Assembly (NCBI RefSeq): GCF_002913045.1 | Contig: NZ_PPAF01000004.1 | Location: 1-64,000, forward strand | Source: Campylobacter concisus | GTDB lineage: Bacteria; Campylobacterota; Campylobacteria; Campylobacterales; Campylobacteraceae | Length of the DNA: 64,000 nucleotides | Direction: 5' to 3' | In this document: piece after piece, positions 19,822 to 28,534 of the stretch | How the letters are laid out: every line of letters starts with the position of its first letter | Numbering within the stretch: position 1 is the stretch's first letter | Notes under the pieces: generated by a model | What the model was told of the DNA's origin: nothing | Database searches by the model: none | The model's input: only the letters and a program-made list of their open reading frames with translations | Translations under genes and position numbers: made by a program

Positions 19822-20543
19822 AATACAAAAAGCTTCATCTGCGACTCTATCTTTTCATCTATAAACTCGCCATCAAATCTCTCTTTTAACATCGCTAAAA
19901 CCACCTTTTCATCGTAGCTTTTAGCTCCGTTTATCTCAAGGTGCCAGCAGATATTCTCAGCTGCTTCTTGCATGCTTCGTCTAGCGATCCTAGTTTCGTT
20001 TAAAATTTGACTCTTATAAGCGATGCCTTGCTCGTTTAGCCACGCTTCAAGCCTATCTACTACGTTTTTTTGAGAGAGCACGCGGCCAAATTTTTCAAAA
20101 AATGGCTCAAGTAAATCAGAGCTTCTAGGCTTGTCCCAGCCAAGATAGAGCTTTTGCTTGGCGCAGTTTTGAAATTTCACAAAGTCCTCATCGCTCGCAA
20201 TGGCCGGGCTCATCGTGCAAATAGCGATATTAAAGTACTTTGTAGGCTTAAATTCTCTCCAAGAGCAAACCTCGCTGGTTAAATTTGTCACGCCAAATCT
20301 TTTGGCATCTTCATTTAAAATTTCTATCATATTTTTTGAGCTATCAATGCCAGTTATATCTTTTGCAGTTTTTGACAAAAATATCGTCCAAACACCGGTA
20401 CCACAGCCTATATCAAGAATTTCTTTACCGCTAAAATCAACTCCCCAAGCTAAGGCTTTAGCAAAAATTTGTTGCTGAATAGCACTTACTTTGCCATCAA
20501 ACCTTTGATAATTTGACGCCTTTTTATCCCATAAATTTTGCAT
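19818..20543 (-). CDS. Class I SAM-dependent methyltransferase
   Basis: A 241-residue cytoplasmic protein with the AdoMet-binding motif EILDIGCGTGVWT near 39-51 and the acidic end of strand two (ITGIDSS). The N-terminus (WDKKASNYQRFDGKVSAIQ) resembles small-molecule methyltransferases. The substrate is unknown. The ATG has GGAG upstream. Monocistronic by position, convergent with the EamA gene. Confidence 0.85.
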   Translation of the reverse strand: MQNLWDKKASNYQRFDGKVSAIQQQIFAKALAWGVDFSGKEILDIGCGTGVWTIFLSKTAKDITGIDSSKNMIEILNEDAKRFGVTNLTSEVCSWREFKPTKYFNIAICTMSPAIASDEDFVKFQNCAKQKLYLGWDKPRSSDLLEPFFEKFGRVLSQKNVVDRLEAWLNEQGIAYKSQILNETRIARRSMQEAAENICWHLEINGAKSYDEKVVLAMLKERFDGEFIDEKIESQMKLFVF

Positions 20544-20589
20544 TTTAGCTCCTTATTTTTGGTTATAATTCTAGCAAAAAAGGCTAGAA

Positions 20590-20982
20590 ATGAAAGATTT
20601 TATATACAAAGTAACAATCCCACCACAAGCCATTGATATGCACGGACATATGAATAATGTCTATTATTTCACGCTTATGCAAGAGGCCGCATTTGCCCAC
20701 TCTGCAGCGGTTGGCGACACGGTTGAGGCGCAGTATAAAAGAGGTGAGATCTGGCTCATTAGAAAAAATGAAGCCAAATATATAAAAAGCGTAAAATTGA
20801 TGGATGAGATAGAAATTCATACTTACACACAAGCTGAAGGCAAGGCGACTTCGTGTAGATATTTTGAGTTTAAAAAAGATGACGAGTTAATAGCAACTGG
20901 CAAGACCGAGTTTGTTTATGTTGATCTAAAAACAAATCGTCCAAAAGCCATTCCGGCTGAGATAATCGCTCTTTACTCGTGA
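20590..20982 (+). CDS. Acyl-CoA thioesterase, YbgC/FadM-like hotdog fold
   Basis: A 130-residue 4HBT-type hotdog protein. The active-site entry IDMHGHMNNVYYF around residues 17-29 is that of the family, in which Asp or an equivalent residue starts the helix. It probably hydrolyses acyl-CoA or acyl-ACP thioesters; the substrate is not evident. Its end overlaps the convergent Fur-family gene by 10 bases. Confidence 0.87.
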   Translation: MKDFIYKVTIPPQAIDMHGHMNNVYYFTLMQEAAFAHSAAVGDTVEAQYKRGEIWLIRKNEAKYIKSVKLMDEIEIHTYTQAEGKATSCRYFEFKKDDELIATGKTEFVYVDLKTNRPKAIPAEIIALYS

Positions 20983-21332
20983 TCACACTCATCACAAACT
21001 CCTTTTATCACGGCGCTTTTTATATTTTTAGCGACGTTTAGATGTGGCATATCGATGTTTGTGACTTTATGACAAACATCGCAGATAAAGTACGCTTTTG
21101 CCTCATTTGCTAGTTCGTAGTAGCTTTTATGATTATTTTCAGTTTTTATGACAAGGCCCTTTTTTTCAAAAATTTCTATGCTTCTATAAAAAGTGGTTTT
21201 ATTTGCATTAAGGCTTTCTAAAATTTCATCATAACTTAATGGAGTTTTGGCATTTTGCAAAATTTCAACGAGCTTTATGCGAAAAGTAGTTGCTTTGATA
21301 CTATGCTCTTCTAAGAAATTTCTTGCATTCAT
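20973..21332 (-). CDS. Fur-family metalloregulator, Zur candidate
   Basis: A 119-residue winged-helix repressor of the Fur family, shorter than Fur itself. The DNA-binding helix region (LSYDEILESLNANKTTFYRSIEIFEKKGLV) is followed by a dimerisation domain with CDVC and CDEC, the two CXXC pairs of the structural zinc site. The C-terminal His-rich tail of Fur is missing; it ends CDHE. I chose the ATG at 21332 over an in-frame ATG at 21383, which would add 17 basic residues before the conserved start. It is divergent from znuA, so a zinc-sensing role is inferred. Confidence 0.85.
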   Translation of the reverse strand: MNARNFLEEHSIKATTFRIKLVEILQNAKTPLSYDEILESLNANKTTFYRSIEIFEKKGLVIKTENNHKSYYELANEAKAYFICDVCHKVTNIDMPHLNVAKNIKSAVIKGVCDECDHE

Positions 21333-21419
21333 CCTTGCCCTTTTTATTTTTTGTATATTAACGCTAAAAGTTTTAAATTTCATTTAAAAAGTACTATATT
21401 TAGGCTTTCGTTCTTTAAG

Positions 21420-21436
21420 TTGCAACCAAGTTGCAA
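21420..21436. promoter_or_regulatory. Candidate zinc-regulator operator
   Basis: TTGCAA-CCAAG-TTGCAA: two self-complementary hexamers separated by five bases, so the whole site is a palindrome-like dyad. It lies in the divergent region between the Fur-family gene and znuA, 41 bases before the znuA start. Binding is inferred from position and symmetry only. Confidence 0.5.
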
Positions 21437-21476
21437 TCTGCTAAACTTCCGCAATATTTTTTCAAACAAAGGAGAG

Positions 21477-22424
21477 ATGGTGAGAAAGATTTTTGTTTTT
21501 TTAGCAGTTTGCGCTTTGTCACTTTTTGCAAAGCCAGTTGTTACGACTAGTATATTGCCTACAAAATTTTTTGTTGAGCAAATCGCTGGTGATACACTAA
21601 GCGTAAATACAATGGTTGGCAAAGGTGCTGATCCGCACACTTATGAGCCAAAGCCAAAACAGATGAAGGAGCTTGAAAAGAGCGAGCTTTACTTTGCTAT
21701 AGGCATTGAGTTTGAAGATACTTGGCTAGAGCGTTTTTCAAAATCTTTTAAAAATTTACACATTGTAAAAACACAAGAAGGTATCGAAAAGATCGCTATG
21801 AACGATGAACACGAACACCATGAACACCATGAACACCATGAACATCACGAGCATAAGCATGAGGGCGAGCATAAACATGAGCATCACGAGCACCATGACC
21901 ATGACCACGAAGCTGGCGAGCATCATCACCATCATCATGACGGCCTTGATCCACACATTTGGCTTGATCCGGTTTTAGTAAAAACTCAAGCTGATAATAT
22001 AGCTAAGGCGCTAATAGAGAAATTCCCGCAAAATGCAAAGCTCTATGAGGAAAATTTAGCTAAATTTAAAGCTAGCCTTGACGAGCTTGATGGCTTTATC
22101 AAAAATACTCTAAAAGATGTGAAAACTCGCGAATTTATTGTATATCACCCATCTTGGGGATATTTTGCAAAACGCTATAATTTAGAGCAAATTGCTATCG
22201 AGATAGAGGGCAAAGAGCCAAAACCAGCCGAGCTAAAAGAGCTCATAGAAGAAGCTAAAGAGCACGGTGTAAAGGTCATTTTCGTGGCTCCACAGTTTCC
22301 AACAAAGGCTGCAAATTTAGTAGCAAAAGAAACTGGCTCAAAGGTTATAAGCATTGATCAGCTCCCAGAAAATTGGCTAGATGAGATGAAAAAAACAGCA
22401 GAAATTTTTGCTAAGAGTCTATAA
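21477..22424 (+). CDS. znuA: Zinc ABC transporter, periplasmic binding protein
   Basis: A cluster A-I metal-binding protein of about 315 residues that captures Zn2+ and delivers it to ZnuBC. A signal peptide (MVRKIFVFLAVCALSLFA) precedes the mature part. His near residue 53 (DPHTYEP), His in YHPSWGY near 224 and the late SIDQL block are the usual ligand regions. Between about 107 and 157 is a His/Glu/Asp-rich loop typical of ZnuA. I chose ATG at 21477; a GTG at 21480 has better spacing from AAGGAG and is equally possible. Longer in-frame extension lies in the operator region and is unlikely. Confidence 0.94.
   Translation: MVRKIFVFLAVCALSLFAKPVVTTSILPTKFFVEQIAGDTLSVNTMVGKGADPHTYEPKPKQMKELEKSELYFAIGIEFEDTWLERFSKSFKNLHIVKTQEGIEKIAMNDEHEHHEHHEHHEHHEHKHEGEHKHEHHEHHDHDHEAGEHHHHHHDGLDPHIWLDPVLVKTQADNIAKALIEKFPQNAKLYEENLAKFKASLDELDGFIKNTLKDVKTREFIVYHPSWGYFAKRYNLEQIAIEIEGKEPKPAELKELIEEAKEHGVKVIFVAPQFPTKAANLVAKETGSKVISIDQLPENWLDEMKKTAEIFAKSL
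21813..21848 (+). repeat. In-frame 9-base tandem repeat in znuA
   Basis: GAACACCAT occurs three times without interruption and a fourth unit (GAACATCAC) follows. It encodes Glu-His-His units of the metal-binding loop. Slippage would change loop length by three residues without a frameshift. Confidence 0.85.
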
Positions 22425-22427
22425 AAG

Positions 22428-23933
22428 ATGTTAGCACGCCTGATTGTCATTTGCTTATTTGCTATAAATGCCTTCGGGTGTGCTCTTTGCTCGCTTTATA
22501 GCCCGACCGCTCACGTGAGCGTAAAATTTGACTCAAACGAAAACAATATCTCTACAATTGCTTTTTCATGGACATTTTCGCAAAATTTCTCAGAGCTTAT
22601 GAGGCAAAATTTTGACCTAAATCAGGATGAAAAGATAGATGAAAGCGAGATCAAAAAGATCCGCTTAAATTTACTTGATTATCTTGTGCCAAGGCACTAT
22701 TTAACGAATATTGAGTACTTTTATAAGGATGAAAATGCTACAAAGCTTGAGCTAAATTTAAAAAAGTATAAACTCTATTTTGATGAGGGCAGATTAAAAT
22801 TTGATGTTAGTTTTAAGATAAATTTGCTTATCAAAGATGGCTTTGTGGTGTCTGTTGAAATGGACGATAAAGAGGGATATTTTAATTTTAAATTTACACA
22901 AAACAACGCATTTTTGGTATCAGATCAGTTTTGGACGATACCAAATCCAAATGCAAATTTAATATTTTTTACATTTTCAAGTAAAGCTGCAGCCAAAGCT
23001 CATAACGAAAAGCCTGCATTAAAAGAGCTTCTAAAAGAGCCAAACTCGGTAAATTTTGAAGATGAAAATTTAAGCCAGATCGATAAGATCGATGAAGCTA
23101 AGTTTGATCTTGTTTCAAAAACAAGTCTAAGCATGCTTGATAGATTAAAGCAAATTCTAAGAAATTTTGATCAAAAAAGTCCGCTAACTCTGCTATTTTT
23201 AGCGCTAATATCATTTGGTTATGGCTTTTTACACGCTGCATCTGCTGGACATGGCAAGGTGCTTACAAGCTCATATTTCGCCGCAACTGGTGGAAGCTAC
23301 GCCAAAGCCTTTTTCTTCTCTTTAAAGATCGGATTTTTACATGTTGTGGGTGCGTTTATTTTTGTGCTTGCTAGTTTTATGATATTGCGTGAGATTAGTA
23401 ACGATCTGACAAAAGATACAGCAAGTGTTACGACAGCATTTTCTGGCGTTATTATCTTTTTTGTAGCGATTTTTATGCTTTATAAAAAGGTCAAAATTTA
23501 TCTTTCAAGCAAAAAAGAGTTAAATAAATTTTATATTTTTAGCTCAAGTTTAAGCCAAAATTTGAGTAAAAATACAAAATTTACTAGCGACTGTGGCTGT
23601 AATATCTGTACTACAAAAAAACCAAAAAACAAAGAAGAATGGCTGGTTGCGGCTGCTGCGGCACTTATTCCTTGTCCTGGCACGATACTTGTCTTTGTGC
23701 TAGCAAATGAGCTAGGCAGCTACTTTGCAGGCGTTATAAGTGGCCTATTTATGGCGCTTGGCATGAGCGCAGTGATATTTTTAGCGGCTGTTTTTGGAGC
23801 CAAGATAAATGAGAGCACAAACATTAAGTTAAAAAAGTTTAAAATCTATGCCGAATTTATAGCTCTTAGCGTTATGCTTTGGCTTGGACTTTTTATTTTT
23901 ACTACGACATTTACGCAAAAGAGTCTGTTTTGA
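22428..23933 (+). CDS. DUF1007-NicO fusion metal transporter
   Basis: A 501-residue protein with two parts. After a signal-like N-terminus, residues about 18-190 match the DUF1007 pattern (AHVSVKFD, an FSWTFSQNFSELM block, and an EF-hand-like DLNQDEKIDESE). From about 245 on there are six membrane helices of the NicO/RcnA nickel-cobalt type, with HAASAGHGKVL near 268 and PCPGTILVFVLA near 418. Cys pairs CALC at 18-21 and CGCNIC near 388-393 replace the His-rich stretches of other members. It lies between znuA and znuC, 3 bases after znuA, and its stop overlaps the znuC start. The ion moved is unknown; zinc or nickel is likely. Confidence 0.85.
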   Translation: MLARLIVICLFAINAFGCALCSLYSPTAHVSVKFDSNENNISTIAFSWTFSQNFSELMRQNFDLNQDEKIDESEIKKIRLNLLDYLVPRHYLTNIEYFYKDENATKLELNLKKYKLYFDEGRLKFDVSFKINLLIKDGFVVSVEMDDKEGYFNFKFTQNNAFLVSDQFWTIPNPNANLIFFTFSSKAAAKAHNEKPALKELLKEPNSVNFEDENLSQIDKIDEAKFDLVSKTSLSMLDRLKQILRNFDQKSPLTLLFLALISFGYGFLHAASAGHGKVLTSSYFAATGGSYAKAFFFSLKIGFLHVVGAFIFVLASFMILREISNDLTKDTASVTTAFSGVIIFFVAIFMLYKKVKIYLSSKKELNKFYIFSSSLSQNLSKNTKFTSDCGCNICTTKKPKNKEEWLVAAAAALIPCPGTILVFVLANELGSYFAGVISGLFMALGMSAVIFLAAVFGAKINESTNIKLKKFKIYAEFIALSVMLWLGLFIFTTTFTQKSLF

Positions 23934-24715
23934 AAGAAATTATAAAAATTAGAAATTTAAACTTTAGCTACGATAAGCAAGTGGTTTTAGAAGGTATCAA
24001 TTTAGATTATAGTAGCGATGAGTTTTTAGCTATTATCGGTCCAAATGGTGGTGGCAAAAGCACACTTTTAAAGCTTATTTTAGGACTACTTAAGCCTCAA
24101 AGTGGCGAGATAAAACTCTTTGGAAAAGAGCCAAGTGAAGTCAGTAAATTTATAGGTTATGTGCCTCAAAATTTTCTCTCAAATCAAAGCTTTCCGATGA
24201 TGGTTTTAGAAGTAGTTTTAATGGGGCTAATCGATAAAAAAATTTTTGGTTTTTACTCGCAAGCTGAGAAACAAATGGCTCTTGCTGCCCTTGAGAAGGT
24301 TGGTATGAAAGAATTTGCAAGCGCTAGGATCGGTGAGCTAAGCGGTGGTCAAAGGCAGCGTGTATATATCGCAAGAGCGCTTTGTGCAAATGCAAAAGTT
24401 CTCGTTTTAGACGAGCCAACAGCCAGTATCGATACAAAGGGTCAGGCTGAAATTTATGAAATTTTAAAAAATATAAACACAAGCGGTGTTGGTGTAGTTT
24501 TGGTAAGTCATGATCTAAATATCGTGCTAAATTATGCTACAAAAATCGCCTATGTGAGTAAAAATTTACATATTCATAAAACTCATGAAGATACCGCAAA
24601 AAGAGAATTTATAGAGCATTTAGCAAAATCTCATAGCCATTTTTGCGACGTCGAGATCGCACTTGGCGAATGTGAGTGCAAAATTAAAAGTAATGTTTTT
24701 AAGCTAAAGAGATAA
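23930..24715 (+). CDS. znuC: Zinc ABC transporter, ATPase subunit
   Basis: A 261-residue cytoplasmic ATPase that powers ZnuB. Walker A GPNGGGKST near 35-43, signature LSGGQRQRV near 137 and Walker B VLVLDEPT near 160 are intact. The C-terminus holds a His/Cys-rich tail (HSHFC and ECECK), a possible metal-sensing extension. I chose the TTG at 23930, which overlaps the NicO stop as TTGA; an upstream ATG at 23879 would put 17 residues of NicO-overlapping sequence before the conserved beginning. Confidence 0.93.
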   Translation: MKEIIKIRNLNFSYDKQVVLEGINLDYSSDEFLAIIGPNGGGKSTLLKLILGLLKPQSGEIKLFGKEPSEVSKFIGYVPQNFLSNQSFPMMVLEVVLMGLIDKKIFGFYSQAEKQMALAALEKVGMKEFASARIGELSGGQRQRVYIARALCANAKVLVLDEPTASIDTKGQAEIYEILKNINTSGVGVVLVSHDLNIVLNYATKIAYVSKNLHIHKTHEDTAKREFIEHLAKSHSHFCDVEIALGECECKIKSNVFKLKR

Positions 24716-24716
24716 A

Positions 24717-25523
24717 ATGAGTGAAATTTTAGAGTTAAATTTTATGCAAAATGCCTTTATTGCTGGCATTTTAGTTAGTATCATTTGTGGGCTCATAGGC
24801 TCGCTCGTTGTTATAAATAAAATGACTTTTATCGCTGGCGGCATCGCGCACGGAGCGTATGGCGGCATCGGACTTGCCTTTTTCTTCTCGCTCGAACCAC
24901 TTCTTGGAGCTAGCATATTCTCACTCTTTTTAGCTCTCGTAATCGCCACTATCACATTAAAAGATAAAACCAACATCGACTCAGTTATTGGTGCTATTTG
25001 GGCATTTGGCATGGCTATTGGTATCATTTTTATCGATTTAACTCCGGGATACAATGCCGATCTTATGAGCTATCTTTTTGGCTCTATTTTAGCAGTAAGC
25101 GGGCAAGATATAACATTTATGAGTATTTTAGATATTTTATTTTTAGCACTCATTGCCCTTTTTTATCGTCAATTTGTAGCTATTAGCTTTGATGCAGAGT
25201 TTGCAAAGTTGCGCGGCGTAAATACAACATTTTTTCACTATTTATTAGTGTGCATGATGGCACTTTGCGTGGTGGCTACGATTCGTGTTGTTGGGCTGAT
25301 TCTAGTCATCGCTCTTCTTACTATACCGCCATATTTAGCACAAATTTTTGCCAAAAGACTGGGACTGATGATGCTAATCTCTACTATCTTTTCAGTCGTT
25401 TTTTGTTTTAGCGGTCTATTTATTAGCTTTTATTTTAACCTAACAGGCGGAGCTAGCATAATCTTAGTTGCTTCACTTTGCTTTTTTGCTTTTTGTTTTA
25501 AATTTAAAAGCTTACGCCAGTAG
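24717..25523 (+). CDS. znuB: Zinc ABC transporter, membrane permease
   Basis: A 268-residue integral-membrane permease of the ABC-3 family with eight or nine helices. Family features include the GGIAHGAYGGIG loop near residue 40 and VVGLILVIALLTIPP near 195. It follows znuC by one base. Its last 20 bases overlap the convergent MATE gene. Confidence 0.94.
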   Translation: MSEILELNFMQNAFIAGILVSIICGLIGSLVVINKMTFIAGGIAHGAYGGIGLAFFFSLEPLLGASIFSLFLALVIATITLKDKTNIDSVIGAIWAFGMAIGIIFIDLTPGYNADLMSYLFGSILAVSGQDITFMSILDILFLALIALFYRQFVAISFDAEFAKLRGVNTTFFHYLLVCMMALCVVATIRVVGLILVIALLTIPPYLAQIFAKRLGLMMLISTIFSVVFCFSGLFISFYFNLTGGASIILVASLCFFAFCFKFKSLRQ

Positions 25524-26835
25524 CCCTTCTTAGCTGATAAAGCGTCCAAAAGACAAAACAAATGGCTGTGAGATAAACACTAAAAAATAGAGCCAGCCAT
25601 ATAAATTTTATCTCAAGACCAAAATAGAAGACTACCACGTAAAAAAGTGATCCTTGAAGTACAAATTGCCTAAATCCATTTAGCAAAAAGATAGCCACTG
25701 GGCGTTTTATGGCCTGAAGAGTACTGCCTGAGACATTTATCGTGCCATAAGCTACGTAAGCAAGAGAATTTATACCAAGATAAAGCCCTGCTATCTCCAA
25801 AACTACTGGCGTATCATCAAAAATTCTTATCATATCTTCACCAAAAAATCTAATAAAAACACAAGCAAATACACAATAAATAAGCAAAAAAAGAAGCGAA
25901 ATTTTATAGCATTGTTTAGCTCTTTTAAAATTTTTAGCGCCATAGTTTCTTGAAACGATACTTAAAACTGCTGCGGCCATACCAATGGTCGGCAATACCA
26001 AAATTTGCTCTATCCTTAAAGCTATACCGTACCCTGCTACGGCATTTACACCATAGTAGCTTATAAATTTTAAAAGTACAAGTGAGCCAAGCGACATCGA
26101 TAGATAGTTTAAGCAAGCTGGTAGAGCTTGCTTTGTAATCTTTGCCCAAATGCTAAAATTTGGCACAAAATAGCTTAAATTTCTTGGCTCGATCATCTTA
26201 GCTTTTTTAACTTTTACAAAAAGGTAGATCATGCCCAAAAGCTGAACACTGGCTGTTGCTAGAGCAAGTCCTTTTACACCAAGGCCCAAAATGAATGCAA
26301 AAAGGTAGCAAAAAAATGCGTTGATAAAAAGACCATAAAATAGCCAATCTCGGTAACTTTTTGTATCTCCAAGTGCCACTAGTACGCCATTTAGAGATTT
26401 GATAATCAAGAAAAACGGTGCAGCAAGAAAGATAACACCTGCGTAATCAAGCGCCTCTTTTAAATAGTGATGATCGGCTCCTAAAAAAGTGAGTAAATTT
26501 GGTGCTAAAAAATAGCCACAAAACCCCATAAAAATAGCAAATACTAGCACGAAGATAATTCCATTTGCCGCATAAAATTTAGCCATTTTTACTTTTCCTG
26601 CTCCAAGACTATTGCCTATTAGCGCAGTTAGCGCTGAGCCAAAACCAAGCCCAATACCTACAATACTTAGATAAAGTAAAAAGCTCATAGCCATACCAGC
26701 TACGGCAAGGGTAGAAATTTTTGCTGCAAAAAATGTGCCGGTAACGTTATAAAGAGTATTAAACATCATTGCGGTGCCAGCTGGAAGCGAAAGCGAGATG
26801 ATGAGCTTGTTTAACGGGTCTTTTAGTAAATCCAT
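25504..26835 (-). CDS. MATE-family multidrug/metabolite antiporter
   Basis: A 443-residue inner-membrane protein with about 12 helices in two related bundles, typical length for MATE transporters. The N-terminal pattern PLNKLIISLSLPAGTAMMFNTLYN and the second-half block with FISYYGVNAVAGYGIALRIEQI fit the family. Transport is presumably cation-coupled efflux; the substrate is unknown. Single gene, convergent with znuB. Confidence 0.9.
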   Translation of the reverse strand: MDLLKDPLNKLIISLSLPAGTAMMFNTLYNVTGTFFAAKISTLAVAGMAMSFLLYLSIVGIGLGFGSALTALIGNSLGAGKVKMAKFYAANGIIFVLVFAIFMGFCGYFLAPNLLTFLGADHHYLKEALDYAGVIFLAAPFFLIIKSLNGVLVALGDTKSYRDWLFYGLFINAFFCYLFAFILGLGVKGLALATASVQLLGMIYLFVKVKKAKMIEPRNLSYFVPNFSIWAKITKQALPACLNYLSMSLGSLVLLKFISYYGVNAVAGYGIALRIEQILVLPTIGMAAAVLSIVSRNYGAKNFKRAKQCYKISLLFLLIYCVFACVFIRFFGEDMIRIFDDTPVVLEIAGLYLGINSLAYVAYGTINVSGSTLQAIKRPVAIFLLNGFRQFVLQGSLFYVVVFYFGLEIKFIWLALFFSVYLTAICFVFWTLYQLRRATGVSF

Positions 26836-27055
26836 GGTTTGATTTTACGTTTTTTATCTTTAAAATTTGTAGAGGATAAAATCAATTAAATTTAATAAAA
26901 AGCCATTGTCTATTTAGTAGAAGTTAAGATTTGATATCTTTTGGCAACGCATTAAATCTTAGAAAGCTTATTTTTATGTATATAAATTATTTGTGTAAAA
27001 AATTTGTATTTCTATTAGTCTTTGCTGTATTAAAAATTTAGTAAGTCAAAAATCA

Positions 27056-27080
27056 TAAAAAGCAAGGAAAAAACCTTGCT
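27056..27080 (-). terminator. Intrinsic terminator of the pilin gene
   Basis: On the minus strand AGCAAGG-TTTTTT-CCTTGCT forms a 7-bp stem directly after the stop codon region, followed by a T-rich tail. Confidence 0.75.
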
Positions 27081-27087
27081 AAAAATT

Positions 27088-27519
27088 TTATTTATATTTT
27101 ATGCCCATGCCGCCAAATTTAAGCGAATTGGCTGTCTTGTTGTCGGTAGTACTTTCGATTAAGGCTTTAACATCTACTAAACCTGGTAATTCCCAAACTT
27201 GTTTGCAAAGACCATCTACACCAATCGTCATCTTTATCTCACCATTAGTATCATTTCCAGCACCCACTTCTAGACATTTACCATTTTTTATATCGACTGG
27301 ATTTTTAACATTTGACATTTTTTTAACATCATTATTAAATTTGCCTTGTGAAGTGTAGTAAGAACCCAAATCAGCAATAAGTGTTTGTATATTTGTAGCA
27401 GTTTTTGCTATCTCTGCATCATCCCTTGTTGCAGCTAATTTTGGTATAGCAACCGCAGCTAATATGCCCAATATAACGATCACGAAGATCAACTCAATCA
27501 TCGTAAAGCCCTTTTTCAT
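27088..27519 (-). CDS. Type IV pilin-like / pseudopilin protein
   Basis: A 143-residue prepilin with a short leader MKKG followed by FTMIELIFVIVILGILAAVAIP, the class III methylation motif with Glu at +5 after cleavage. The body has two cysteines (GKCLEV and GLCKQV) that could form the pilin disulfide loop. I chose the ATG at 27519, preceded by GGGAGGAG; upstream in-frame codons lie outside the conserved prepilin start. In Campylobacter such proteins serve DNA uptake rather than long pili, so a competence role is inferred. The gene stands alone, divergent from the peroxidase gene. Confidence 0.88.
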   Translation of the reverse strand: MKKGFTMIELIFVIVILGILAAVAIPKLAATRDDAEIAKTATNIQTLIADLGSYYTSQGKFNNDVKKMSNVKNPVDIKNGKCLEVGAGNDTNGEIKMTIGVDGLCKQVWELPGLVDVKALIESTTDNKTANSLKFGGMGIKYK

Positions 27520-27661
27520 GACTTTCTCCTCCCTGAAATATAAATATTTTCTAAATCGAGCGAATTGTATCATAAATTTCAAAAAAACAATAAAATAATG
27601 TACTATATAAAAAATCAAAAATTTGCCGATATAAAAAAGAAAATTAAAAATTAGGGGCGTT

Positions 27662-28534
27662 ATGAAGGGCGTTATACTTTGTCTATTTATCATCACGATT
27701 TCATTTTGTAAATATGAATCCTACAAACCTCTTACGGTAGTAAAATATAATGAAGAAAAGGCTCTGCTTGGCAAAAAACTCTTTTTTGACAAAAGACTAA
27801 GCCCAAATGAAAACTACTCTTGCCAAACTTGTCACAACTTGTATTGGAATTTAAGCGGAAGCAACCAAGATAGCATGGAAAAAGGCACTTTAAATCCTCC
27901 AACCATATTAAATGCTGCAGCAAACTATCTATTTTATAGCGATGCAAAGATTAGCAATTTAAAAGATCAAGTAAAAGAGTCCATAACTTCTAGAATAGAA
28001 CTAAACTCGGATAATGACAAGATAGTAGATTCTGTAAATAATATCTCTGAGTACAAAATTTTATTTAAAAAAATTTATAATGACGGCATTAATTTTGATA
28101 ATATTGCAGATGCAATAGCTGAGTTTGAAAAGGCTGTCTTAAGTGTTGATTCGCCATTTGATCGTTTTATATCAGGTGATAACAATGCCATAGATGATAG
28201 CGCAAAGAAAGGATTTGAGATATTTAATAATATAGGCTGTGCCGCTTGTCATAATGGTAGAAATTTGGGAGGAAATTTGACACAAGATATTGGCCGAGAA
28301 AAAATTTCTGCCTTAGATACAAGCAAAAGATTAAGAAGAGTGCCATCACTAAGAAATATTACAAAAACTGCTCCATATTTATCTCATGGAGAGATAAACG
28401 ATCTAAAAGAGGCTATAAGCTTTATTGGTAACTACCAGCTAGGATACGTTCTTAGCAAAGATGAAATTGATGCTTTATACTCATTTTTTCTGACATTAAA
28501 TGGTAAAAAGCCTAGGATACTAAATGAGTACTAA
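27662..28534 (+). CDS. Di-haem cytochrome c peroxidase-like protein
   Basis: A 290-residue periplasmic protein of the MauG/CcpA family. It has two CXXCH haem motifs, CQTCH near 56 and CAACH near 196. The opening ALLGKKLFFDKRLSPN and the late TAPYLSHGEINDLKEA, where a distal ligand would sit, match bacterial peroxidases. The hydrophobic N-terminus ends near Cys16 and could be a signal peptide or an atypical lipobox. It likely reduces hydrogen peroxide using cytochrome c electrons. Its stop overlaps the next gene by 11 bases, so both are made together. Confidence 0.88.
   Translation: MKGVILCLFIITISFCKYESYKPLTVVKYNEEKALLGKKLFFDKRLSPNENYSCQTCHNLYWNLSGSNQDSMEKGTLNPPTILNAAANYLFYSDAKISNLKDQVKESITSRIELNSDNDKIVDSVNNISEYKILFKKIYNDGINFDNIADAIAEFEKAVLSVDSPFDRFISGDNNAIDDSAKKGFEIFNNIGCAACHNGRNLGGNLTQDIGREKISALDTSKRLRRVPSLRNITKTAPYLSHGEINDLKEAISFIGNYQLGYVLSKDEIDALYSFFLTLNGKKPRILNEY

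Noticed and set aside
26938-26955. Sigma-54 like TTGGCA motif before the pilin region
   Set aside because: No GC at the required -12 spacing and no gene in the right direction.
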